Source: Gemmatimonadota bacterium
GTDB taxonomy: Bacteria; Gemmatimonadota; Gemmatimonadetes; Gemmatimonadales; Gemmatimonadaceae
DNA: 32,646 nt
Assembly: GCA_016200495.1 (NCBI GenBank)
Contig: JACQES010000209.1
Span: forward strand, 1 to 32,646
Reading direction: 5' to 3'
Shown: piece after piece, positions 8,008 to 16,402 of the stretch
How positions within the stretch are numbered: position 1 is the first letter of the stretch
Layout of the letters: every line of letters starts with the position of its first letter
Position numbers and translations under genes: made by a program
Notes under the pieces: model-generated
What the model was told of the DNA's origin: nothing
Database searches by the model: none
What the model saw: the letters and a program-made list of their open reading frames with translations, nothing else

Positions 8008-9165
8008 ATGCCGGATCCCCTCTACTTCGACCACGCGGCCACCACCCCGGTGCGCGCCGAGGTGCTCGAGGCGATGACCCCGTTCCTCGGGGCGCGCTTC
8101 GGGAACCCGAGCAGCACGCACCGGTGGGGCCGCGATGCCCGTGCCGCGCTCGACGAGGCGCGCGAGCGCGTGGCGCACTGCCTGGGCGCCAAGGCCGACG
8201 AGCTGTGCTTCACGTCGGGCGGCACGGAGGCCGACAACCTCGCGGTGCTCGGCGCGTTCCACGCGATGGCACCCAAGGGCCGGAAGGCGGTGGTCACCAC
8301 GCCGATCGAGCACAAGGCGGTGCTGGCGGCCGCGCACCAGGCGGCGCGTGAGGGGGGCGAGGAGCGGCTCCTCCGGATGCAGCCCACGGGCCAGGTGGAC
8401 ACCGCGAGCTACGCCGCCGCGGTCAAGGACGACGTGGCGATCGTGTCGGTGATGTGGGTGAACAACGAGATGGGGGCGATGCAGCCGATCGGCGCGCTCG
8501 CGTCGCAGGCGAAGGCGGCGGGCGCGCTCTTCCACACCGACGGCGTGCAGGCGTTCGGGAAGGTGCCGATCGACACCGCGACGCTGCCGGTGGACTACCT
8601 CACGATCTCGGGCCACAAGATCGGCGCGCCCAAGGGCTCGGGGGCGCTGTTCATCCGCCGCGGCGCGCCGCTCCAGCCGCTCTTCCACGGCGGGTCGCAG
8701 GATCGCGGCCGTCGCCCGGGCACGGAGAACGTGGCGTTCGCCGTCGGGCTCGCCCGCGCGGCGGAGCTGACGGTGGCCGAGCGCGAGCGCGAGCACGCGC
8801 GGCTCGAGGCGCTGCGCGACCGGCTGCAGGCGGCGATGCTCGCCAAGATCCCGGACCTCGTGGTGCACGGGCTGGGCGGCGAGCGCGCGGCGCACATCCT
8901 GAGCGTGTCGGCGCCGGGCACGGACGCCGAATCGATGCTCATGGCGCTCGACCTCGCGGGGATCGCGTGTTCGGGCGGCTCGGCGTGCCAGTCGGGGAGC
9001 GTGGAGCCGTCGCACGTGCTGACGGCGCTGGGCGTGCGCCCCGACATCGCCGGCGCGATGGTGCGCATCTCGCTCGGCGTGCTGACCGACGACGCGGCGG
9101 TGGACCGCCTCGCGCAGCTCTTCCCGCAGCTGGTCGCGAAGGCGCGCGGGATGGCGGTGGCCTGA
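8008..9165 (+). CDS. Cysteine desulfurase (IscS/NifS family)
   Basis: YFDHAATTPVRAEVLEAM, FTSGGTEADNLAVLG, TISGHKIGAPKGSGALFIRRG, CSGGSACQSGSVEPSHVL. Upstream GTG at 7990 is an alternative start. Confidence 0.95.
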   Translation: MPDPLYFDHAATTPVRAEVLEAMTPFLGARFGNPSSTHRWGRDARAALDEARERVAHCLGAKADELCFTSGGTEADNLAVLGAFHAMAPKGRKAVVTTPIEHKAVLAAAHQAAREGGEERLLRMQPTGQVDTASYAAAVKDDVAIVSVMWVNNEMGAMQPIGALASQAKAAGALFHTDGVQAFGKVPIDTATLPVDYLTISGHKIGAPKGSGALFIRRGAPLQPLFHGGSQDRGRRPGTENVAFAVGLARAAELTVAEREREHARLEALRDRLQAAMLAKIPDLVVHGLGGERAAHILSVSAPGTDAESMLMALDLAGIACSGGSACQSGSVEPSHVLTALGVRPDIAGAMVRISLGVLTDDAAVDRLAQLFPQLVAKARGMAVA

Positions 9166-9172
9166 GGCCGTC

Positions 9173-10297
9173 ATGACGACCGCGACGGGGCCGCAGGCGG
9201 GCGAGCGCGTCCTCGTGGCGATGTCGGGCGGGGTGGACTCGTCGGTGAGCGCGGCGCTGCTCGCGCGCGCGGGGTGCGACGTCATCGGCGTCACGATGAA
9301 GCTGCACGACGACGGCGCGCAGGTGCCCGACCGCCCGTGCTGCTCGCTCGACAGCGTGAACGACGCGCGGCGCGTCTGCGAGGCGCTGGGCATCCCGCAC
9401 TACGTGCTCAACCTGCAGCAGCCGTTCGGTCGCGACGTGATGGACGACTTCGCGGCCGAGTACGCGCGCGGGCGGACGCCGATTCCGTGCGTGCGGTGCA
9501 ACACGTTCACCAAGTTCCGCGACCTGGTGACCACGGCGGACAAGGTGGAGGCGCGGTGGGTCGCCACCGGGCACTATGCGCGGATCATCGACGGGCGGCT
9601 GCACGCGGGCCAGGACCCGGCGAAGGATCAGAGCTACTTCCTGTGGGGGATCCGGCGCGCGCTGCTCGAGCGGCTGGTGCTGCCGGTGGGCGAGCGCACC
9701 AAGGCGGAGACGCGCGCGGTGGCGCGCGAATTTGGGCTCCGCATGGTGGCCGCCAAGCCCGAGTCGCAGGACATCTGCTTCGTGCCCGAGGGGAACCACG
9801 TCGAGATCGTGGCCGAGCGCCTGGGGCGCGACCATGCGGCGCTCCAGCCGGGGCCGCTGGTGACGCTCGACGGGCGCGTGGTGGGCGAACACACGGGCTA
9901 CGCGCGCTTCACGGTGGGCCAGCGCAAGGGGTTGCCGTCGGGATTCGCCGAGCCGATGTATGTGCTCGCGATCGAGGCCGCGACGCGCCGCGTGGTGATC
10001 GGCCCGCGCGCGGCGCTCGTGGGGCGCGGGATCGTGGCGCGCGAGGTGAACTGGCTGGGCGAGCGGCCGGCGGTGGGCGCGACGTTCGGCGCGCGCGTGC
10101 GGCACCGCGCACCGCTCGTGCCGGCCACGCTCGTGCGCGACGACGGCGACGAGATCGAGCTGGCGCTGGCCGAGGGGGTCTCGGCGATCGCGCCGGGACA
10201 GAGCGTGGCGCTGTATGACGGCGAGGCGCTGGTGGGCGGCGGCGTGATCGAGGCGGGGGTGCGCGCCGCGCGGATGCTGCCGGTGATCGCGGCGTAG
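9173..10297 (+). CDS. mnmA: tRNA-specific 2-thiouridylase
   Basis: VLVAMSGGVDSSVSAALL PP-loop, IPCVRCNTFTKF, ATGHYARI, ESQDICFVPEGN, GQRKGLPSG. Confidence 0.97.
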   Translation: MTTATGPQAGERVLVAMSGGVDSSVSAALLARAGCDVIGVTMKLHDDGAQVPDRPCCSLDSVNDARRVCEALGIPHYVLNLQQPFGRDVMDDFAAEYARGRTPIPCVRCNTFTKFRDLVTTADKVEARWVATGHYARIIDGRLHAGQDPAKDQSYFLWGIRRALLERLVLPVGERTKAETRAVAREFGLRMVAAKPESQDICFVPEGNHVEIVAERLGRDHAALQPGPLVTLDGRVVGEHTGYARFTVGQRKGLPSGFAEPMYVLAIEAATRRVVIGPRAALVGRGIVAREVNWLGERPAVGATFGARVRHRAPLVPATLVRDDGDEIELALAEGVSAIAPGQSVALYDGEALVGGGVIEAGVRAARMLPVIAA

Positions 10298-10466
10298 GGC
10301 GGGTGGCGCGGCAGGGCTTCCGCACCGTGCGGGCGCCGGTTCCGTGCCGCACCCACGGCCCGCGCATTCCGTCCCGCTTGGCCCCCGCACGTCCCGCTCA
10401 TCCCGACGCCCGCGACAGCGCGCGATCGCATCGCAAGCTTTCCGGTGTCCCGAACTGGAACTCGCC

Positions 10467-12497
10467 ATGCGATCGCTGAGCCTGCTGGATTCGTCACGCC
10501 GCTCGTCGTTCATCGCCCTCGCCGTCGCCTGCGTCGCCGCATTCGCGGGCCCGCGGGCGACGGCACTCGCCGCGCAGGGGACGACGCGTCCCGCGCTCGC
10601 GCCGCCGGCCCGGGCATCGGCCGATGTCGCATGGCCCGCGTACGGCGGCGACGCCGGTGGCACGCGCTGGTCGCCGCTCGCCGACATCACGCGCGAGAAC
10701 GTGGGGCGGCTCACGCTCGCGTGGCAGGTGAGCACGCGCGACCTCGAGCACAAGATGAAGGACGAGGGGCCGCGCGAGGGGTGCGCCAAGTGCCACACGG
10801 GGGGGACCAAGTTCGAGGCCACGCCGGTGGTGGCCGACGGCGTGCTGTTCCTGTCCACGCCGCTCAACCGCGTGCTGGCGCTCGATCCGGCGACGGGACG
10901 GCAGCTCTGGCGCTTCGATCCCAGGCTCGCGCTCAACATCGAGCGGAACGAGGGGTTCGTCTCGCGCGGGGTGGCGCTCTGGCGCGACGCGCGCACGGCG
11001 GCGCCGGTCGCCTGCAGCCGGCGCGTGTTCTTCGCGACGGTGGACGCGCGGCTCTTCGCGCTCGACGCGAGCGACGGCCGCCCGTGCGCGGCGTTCGGCA
11101 CGGACGGCATGGTGCGGCTCGACCAGGGCGTAGGCACGGTGCAGGTGGGGCAGTACGGGGTGACGTCGCCGCCGGTGGTGGTGGGCGACGTGGTCGTCGT
11201 GGGTTCCTCGATCGGCGACAACCGGCTGGTGGAGATGGAGCACGGCACCGTGCGGGCGTACGACGCCCGCACCGGCGCGCTGCGCTGGGCGTGGGACCCG
11301 ATCCCGCGCTCGGCGGCCACGCCGGGCTACGAGACGTGGACGCCCGAAGGCGCGCGGAAGACGGGCGCGGCGAACGCGTGGGCGCCGCTCTCGGTGGACT
11401 CGGCGCGCGGACTCGTGTTCATCCCCACCGGATCGGCAAGCCCCGATTTCTTCGGCGGCGAGCGGCCGGGGCACAACCTGTACGCGAACTGCGTCGTGGC
11501 GCTCGACGCCGTCACGGGCGCGGTGCGCTGGCACTTCCAGGTGGTGCACCACGACCTGTGGGACTACGACGTGGCGTCGCAGCCGACCTTGATCGAGCTG
11601 CGCCGCGGCGGGCGGATGGTGAGCGCGGTGGTGGTCGCGACCAAGATGGGGTTCGTCTACGTCCTCGATCGCGACACGGGAAAGCCGCTCTTCCCGGTGG
11701 AGGAGCGTCCCGTGCCGACCAGCACGGTGGCGGGCGAGGTCGCATCGCCAACGCAGCCCTTCCCCACCCTCGCGGCGTTCCGCGTGCATCCCACAGGCCC
11801 GCTCACGGAGGCGGACGTCTGGGGGCCGACGCCGGAGATGAAGCGCCAGTGCCTGGTTCAGTTCGCGGGCTACCGCAACGAGGGGATCTTCACGCCACCG
11901 TCCACGCAGGGCACGCTGTTCTACCCGTTCTACGGCGGCGGGATCAACTGGGGCGGCGTGACCTTCGACCCCGTGCGGCAGCTGCTGATCGTCAACTCGA
12001 TGCGCCTGGCGGCGTGGGTCAAGCTCCGCGCGCGCGCGCCGGGCGAGCGGGGGGGCAACATGCGCGGCACGCCCTTCACGATGGACCGCGCCGTGTGGGT
12101 GAACGCGGCAGGGCTGCCGTGCGTGAAGGGTCCGTGGGGAATGATCCGCGCGATCGACCTCACGACGGGCACCACGAAGTGGGAGCACCCGCTGGGCATC
12201 GAGCCCAAGGCGCCGGCCGGAAGCCCGGTGGCCGCGTGGGGCACGCCCAACGTCGGCGGCTCGCTGGCCACGGCCGGGGGCCTCGTGTTCATCTCCGCGG
12301 CGCGCGACGAGATGCTGCGCGCGTTCGACACGGAAACGGGGCGCGAGCTGTGGAAGGCGAAGCTGCCGGGCGGCGGCCAGGCGACGCCGATGACGTTCCG
12401 GCTCAAGGGCACGCAGTACGTGGTGATCGCGGCGGGCGGCCACGGCGAGTACGGCACGGGAGTGACCGACCAGGTGGTGGCGTACAAGCTGCCGTAG
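10467..12497 (+). CDS. Secreted PQQ-dependent quinoprotein dehydrogenase (glucose/alcohol dehydrogenase-type beta-propeller)
   Basis: Signal-peptide-like N-terminus; propeller motifs LFLSTPLNRVLALDPATGRQLWRFDP, VVHHDLWDYDVASQPTL, YPFYGGGINWGG, WGTPNVGGSLATAGGLVFISA. Confidence 0.9.
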   Translation: MRSLSLLDSSRRSSFIALAVACVAAFAGPRATALAAQGTTRPALAPPARASADVAWPAYGGDAGGTRWSPLADITRENVGRLTLAWQVSTRDLEHKMKDEGPREGCAKCHTGGTKFEATPVVADGVLFLSTPLNRVLALDPATGRQLWRFDPRLALNIERNEGFVSRGVALWRDARTAAPVACSRRVFFATVDARLFALDASDGRPCAAFGTDGMVRLDQGVGTVQVGQYGVTSPPVVVGDVVVVGSSIGDNRLVEMEHGTVRAYDARTGALRWAWDPIPRSAATPGYETWTPEGARKTGAANAWAPLSVDSARGLVFIPTGSASPDFFGGERPGHNLYANCVVALDAVTGAVRWHFQVVHHDLWDYDVASQPTLIELRRGGRMVSAVVVATKMGFVYVLDRDTGKPLFPVEERPVPTSTVAGEVASPTQPFPTLAAFRVHPTGPLTEADVWGPTPEMKRQCLVQFAGYRNEGIFTPPSTQGTLFYPFYGGGINWGGVTFDPVRQLLIVNSMRLAAWVKLRARAPGERGGNMRGTPFTMDRAVWVNAAGLPCVKGPWGMIRAIDLTTGTTKWEHPLGIEPKAPAGSPVAAWGTPNVGGSLATAGGLVFISAARDEMLRAFDTETGRELWKAKLPGGGQATPMTFRLKGTQYVVIAAGGHGEYGTGVTDQVVAYKLP

Positions 12498-12502
12498 CGG
12501 GA

Positions 12503-12516
12503 CGCGCCTAGGCGCG
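12503..12516. repeat. Perfect 14-nt palindrome CGCGCCTAGGCGCG between convergent genes
   Basis: Read directly; its centre contains the stop codon (CTA/TAG) of the minus-strand response regulator. Confidence 0.9.
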
Positions 12517-13278
12517 GCGCACGGCCTTGGCGACGAGCGCGAAGCGGGCCGCGTCGCGGGCGCGAAAGCGGCGGCTCCAGAGGAGCGCGAGCCCGCCCGG
12601 CAGCGCGACGCGATAGTCGCCGTGCGCCCACGGCTCGAGCGACGCGATGGCGTCGAGCCGCACGATGTCGGAGCGGTTCACGCGCAGGAAGCGCGCGGGG
12701 TCGAGCCGCGCCTCGAGGGCCGCGATGGTGCCGCGGAGCCGCCAGCGCCCGCGCGCCGTGTGCAGCGCCACGTAGTTGCGCTGCGCGCGAGCGAGCACCA
12801 GGTCGTCCACCGGGACGAGGGCGGCCGCGCCGTCAGCGCCGATGGCGAGGAGGCGGTGGAGCGGCCGCGCCTCCTCGATCGCGGCCGCCCGCGCCGCCTC
12901 GTGGCGCACCCGCCGCGCCGCCGCGGCGCCGTCGCGCAGCACGCGGGCGCGCGCGAGCGCATCGTGCAGCCGCGCGGGCTCGACCGGCTTGAGCAGGTAG
13001 TCGAGCGCGTGCACCTGGAAGGCGCGCATCGCGTGCGCGTCGAACGCGGTGACGAACACGACCGGCGGCATGGCCGCGCCCAGTTCCTCGATGACCTCGA
13101 AGCCGTCCATGCCCGGCATGCGGATGTCGAGGAGCACGAGGTCGGGCGCGAGCGCCGTGACCTGCGCAACGGCCGCCGGCCCGTCGGCGGCCTCGCCGAC
13201 CACCTCCACGCCCTCCTCGCGCGCGAGCCGCGCGCCGAGGCGGCGGCGCGCGGGCGCCTCGTCGTCCACGACGAGCAC
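12508..13278 (-). CDS. LytTR-family response regulator
   Basis: Receiver VVDDEAPARRRLG, PDLVLLDIRMPGMDGFEVIEEL; LytTR region RAQRNYVALHTARGRWRLRGTIAALEARL...FLRVNRSDIV. The true start may lie slightly upstream of GTG 13278. Confidence 0.93.
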   Translation of the reverse strand: MLVVDDEAPARRRLGARLAREEGVEVVGEAADGPAAVAQVTALAPDLVLLDIRMPGMDGFEVIEELGAAMPPVVFVTAFDAHAMRAFQVHALDYLLKPVEPARLHDALARARVLRDGAAAARRVRHEAARAAAIEEARPLHRLLAIGADGAAALVPVDDLVLARAQRNYVALHTARGRWRLRGTIAALEARLDPARFLRVNRSDIVRLDAIASLEPWAHGDYRVALPGGLALLWSRRFRARDAARFALVAKAVRRA

Positions 13279-13301
13279 GCGACGCGGCGCGGGGTCGGCG
13301 C

Positions 13302-14558
13302 TCAGCGGGCCTCCGGGGTGGTCGCGGGCGACGCGGCCTCAGGACCGGTGCTCGCGACCGCCGACGACGATGCCGCGCGCGCACCGCTCGTTGCACCCGT
13401 GGTCGCACCGGCATCGGTCAGGCTGGTCACCGCGTCCGCGCCTGTTGCCTCGGGCACCTCGCGCGCCGGCAACCGCACCTCCACGGCGAAGCCCCCCTCG
13501 ACATTGCCGATCGTCACGCGCTGCGCGGGTCCGTGCAGCAGGCGGAGGCGCTGCACGGTGGCCGAGAGTCCGGTACCGGTGTCGAGCGGATCGCGGCCGG
13601 GGGCGAGCCCCGGACCGTCGTCGAACACGCGCACCGCCAGCCCCTCGTCGTCGCGGGTGACGCGCACCGCGATGCGTCCGCGCCCGGAGCGCTCGAGCGC
13701 GCCGTGCCGCACGGCGTTCTCCACGAGCGGCTGCAGCAGCAGCGACGGGACGAGGCATCGGCGCGCGGCCGGGTCCACGTCGAGTGCGACCTCGAGCCGG
13801 TCCTCGAAGCGCGCGCGCACGAGCGCGAGGTAGTGGCCGAGCAGCTCGAGCTCCTCGTCGAGCGGCACTTCCTGCGTGCCCGAAGTGCGGAGCGCGCCGC
13901 GCAACAGGCTCGCCAGGTGCGCGAGCTGCGCATCGGCCGTCGCCACGTCCGCGTACATCGTGGCCGAGATCGTGTTGAGCGCGTTGAAGAGGAAGTGCGG
14001 CTCGAGGCGCAGCCTCAGCGCGCGCAAGTCGGCCTCGAGGAGCGAGCGCTCGAGCGTGGCCGCGCGGCGGTCGCGGGCGCGCTGCGCCCGGATCGCCTCG
14101 GCCGCCGCGAAGACCGCGACGAACGCGATCATGTGGACCAGGTCGGTCGCGCCCTCGTACACGTAGCGCGAGGCGGGCACGTCCACGCCGTACTGTGTGA
14201 AGCCGAACGCGGGCCCGAGCCACGCGCGGGCGCGCACGAGGAGCCAGGTGTGCGCCACCGAGACCGGCACGAAGGTGCCGCCGAGGACCAAGGCCGTGAG
14301 GCGCCAGTCGCGCGCCCCGAGCCTCAAGCGCACGACGAGCACCACGAAGAGCCCGACGGGCAGGAGCCCGATGGCGACGCCGGTCACCTCGTCGAAGACC
14401 CGGGGCCCCAGCACCGCGCGTCCCTCGGCGAGTTCGTACGCCAGCGCCCACGTGAGGCGGATGGCGAACAGGAGCGCGAGGCCGACCAGCGCGCCCACCC
14501 AGAGCCAGCGCGAGCCGGCGGGGACGCCGTCAGCGGTGTCGCTCGTGCGGTCCGTCAT
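13302..14558 (-). CDS. LytS/YehU-type membrane sensor histidine kinase with low-complexity C-terminal tail
   Basis: Multiple N-terminal hydrophobic segments; LRLEPHFLFNALNTISA H-box, LLLQPLVENAVRHG N-box, FDDGPGLAPG, GTGLSATVQRLRLLHG. Confidence 0.92.
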   Translation of the reverse strand: MTDRTSDTADGVPAGSRWLWVGALVGLALLFAIRLTWALAYELAEGRAVLGPRVFDEVTGVAIGLLPVGLFVVLVVRLRLGARDWRLTALVLGGTFVPVSVAHTWLLVRARAWLGPAFGFTQYGVDVPASRYVYEGATDLVHMIAFVAVFAAAEAIRAQRARDRRAATLERSLLEADLRALRLRLEPHFLFNALNTISATMYADVATADAQLAHLASLLRGALRTSGTQEVPLDEELELLGHYLALVRARFEDRLEVALDVDPAARRCLVPSLLLQPLVENAVRHGALERSGRGRIAVRVTRDDEGLAVRVFDDGPGLAPGRDPLDTGTGLSATVQRLRLLHGPAQRVTIGNVEGGFAVEVRLPAREVPEATGADAVTSLTDAGATTGATSGARAASSSAVASTGPEAASPATTPEAR

Positions 14559-14641
14559 GCGGGAAACGTACGCCGCGCCGCCGCCCAACGGGCAGCGGCG
14601 CGGCGCGAACGGGACGAGCGGGAGCCGGGCGGGACGAGCGG

Positions 14642-14695
14642 GCTGTGCGAGCCGTGCGGGCCGTGCGGGCCGTGCGGGCCGTGCGGGCCGTGCGG
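14642..14695. repeat. 9-bp tandem repeat (GCCGTGCGG), 5 perfect plus 1 degenerate unit
   Basis: Read directly from sequence. Confidence 0.95.
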
Positions 14696-14701
14696 CCGCT
14701 G

Positions 14702-14809
14702 CTACCGCTACTACCGCTACTACCGCTACTACCGCTACTACCGCTACTACCGCTACTACCGCTACTACCGCTACTACCGCTACTACCGCTACTACCGCTA
14801 CTACCGCTT
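14702..14809. repeat. 9-bp tandem repeat (CTACCGCTA), 11 perfect plus 1 degenerate unit
   Basis: Read directly; the twelfth unit CTACCGCTT encodes the final K-R-stop of the minus-strand DUF2911 gene. Confidence 0.97.
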
Positions 14810-15952
14810 CACCTTGACCGGCACCGTGTACTCCGCGTCGTCCCAGCTGAAGCGGAGCTCGCCCCCGTCGATCGCGACGGTGAACCGTTCCGTGACCGCG
14901 GGCACGCGCGCGCGCGAGGCGCCCATGCGCACGAGATCCTGCTCCTGGTGATACTCCGTGCCCCACTGCCTGGTCTGCTTGTTGACGATCAGCGTGCCAC
15001 CATCCTTGGCGGGAATGAGCCAGAGCGTGTACGTCCCAGCGGGGACCTGCTGGTCGCCGATGACGAGGTCCTTGTCGGTGGTGAAAATCGTGGCCGCGTT
15101 GGCGCCGAGTCGCCATACCTGCCCGTAGGGCACCACGTCGCCCCAGACCACGCGGCCGCGCTTCGCGGGACGCCCGTAGTCGATGAGGAGGTTGGCGCCG
15201 GCCACGACGCCCCGCGCGGTGTCGCGCGGCGACGGCGCGCCCATGGCCTGTCCCGCCGCATCGGCCGCGGCCCACGCGCTCCCCAGCTGCGCGATCTCGA
15301 CGCCGCCCGCGAGCGGCGTGACGACGGCCTTGTTGGTGGACCTGATGCCGTCGGCCCGGAGGACGTGGCCGTCCTTGTCGAGCTTGAACGCGATCGGATT
15401 GCCGAAGTAGTCCACGTCCACCGAATCGGGGCGCGCGACCGTCACGGCCCACTTGGTCGGCGCGGTCGCGGCGGGGTTGGCGCTGATCGTGTAGTAGGCG
15501 CCGGCGCCCGTGCGGCGCGCCTCGGCGATGCCCATCTCATAGATGAGCCACGGATTGCCGACGGAGGGAAGCGTGCCGCGCGGGACGGCGGTGCGGCGCT
15601 CGCTGGTCTGGCCGTTCATGGTCATCTCGCGGATGACGGTGTCGCCCTCGAAGCGCATGCGCGCGCCGGTGGGCTGCCCGGGCGCCGGCGAGCCGTCCGG
15701 GCGCGCGATCTTCTGGTCGAGCGACTGCACGGTGCCGTCGGCGTTGAGCGTCAGCGTGTACGTCACGAGGATCGCGGCCGGCGCGTGCAGGAGCAGCTGC
15801 CCCTCGATCACGTTGCCCTTCCGCGTGAACCGCTCGACCGAGAGGGTGTCGCGACCGAGGCGCGAGATGAAGCCGCGCGTCTGCGCGCCGAGGGGGAGCG
15901 TGAGCACGGTGGCCGCGAGGGCGACACGCGCGAGGGAGCGAACGACGGACAT
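14801..15952 (-). CDS. Secreted DUF2911 domain-containing protein
   Basis: Signal-like MSVVRSLARVALAATVLTLPLGAQ; C-terminal DYGRPAKRGRVVWGDVVPYGQVWRLGANAATIFTTDKDLVIGDQQVPAGTYTLWLIP typical of DUF2911. Confidence 0.9.
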   Translation of the reverse strand: MSVVRSLARVALAATVLTLPLGAQTRGFISRLGRDTLSVERFTRKGNVIEGQLLLHAPAAILVTYTLTLNADGTVQSLDQKIARPDGSPAPGQPTGARMRFEGDTVIREMTMNGQTSERRTAVPRGTLPSVGNPWLIYEMGIAEARRTGAGAYYTISANPAATAPTKWAVTVARPDSVDVDYFGNPIAFKLDKDGHVLRADGIRSTNKAVVTPLAGGVEIAQLGSAWAAADAAGQAMGAPSPRDTARGVVAGANLLIDYGRPAKRGRVVWGDVVPYGQVWRLGANAATIFTTDKDLVIGDQQVPAGTYTLWLIPAKDGGTLIVNKQTRQWGTEYHQEQDLVRMGASRARVPAVTERFTVAIDGGELRFSWDDAEYTVPVKVKR

Positions 15953-16402
15953 GACAGGCAACTCCGGAGGGGGAAGCGAGGAAACGGACCGATGGGATGT
16001 CGACGTGGAGCGACGTCGGGCCCTACGTGGTTCGGCGCCCATTTGATACCACGGGTGGCGATCACGTGCCGACCGGGATCGCAAGCCGAAGCGAGACGGA
16101 ACGCCGGCCCCGCACGCGCGGTCGCATCGGGCGGCCGTTGGACACCGCGAGCTCCCTGAGCGTGCCCGGCGGGGAAACGGTGGGGTTGAGGCGCTGCGCC
16201 GACCCCCCGCGTGTCGCGGCGACACTAAGCATTTGCTAATGCACCGATTTTCAACGACTTACGCGACGTCCTGTGAGCAAGAACACGCCGCTAGGAGGGG
16301 GCTGGATCAGCGTAGTTCCCGCCGGGTCCGCCGATAATGACCAGTGTCAGACGCACGGCCGCCGCATCGGCGACTGTCTTCTCTCACCCAGGAGTTCCTC
16401 GC

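Noticed and set aside
14642-14809. CRISPR array
   Set aside because: Units are contiguous 9-mers with no spacers and no cas genes nearby.
14645-16159. 504-aa ORF starting MRAVRAVRAVRPLLPLLPLLPLL and the YYRYYR/TATTATTATT frames
   Set aside because: Open frames are created by the 9-bp tandem arrays and then run antisense to the DUF2911 gene.
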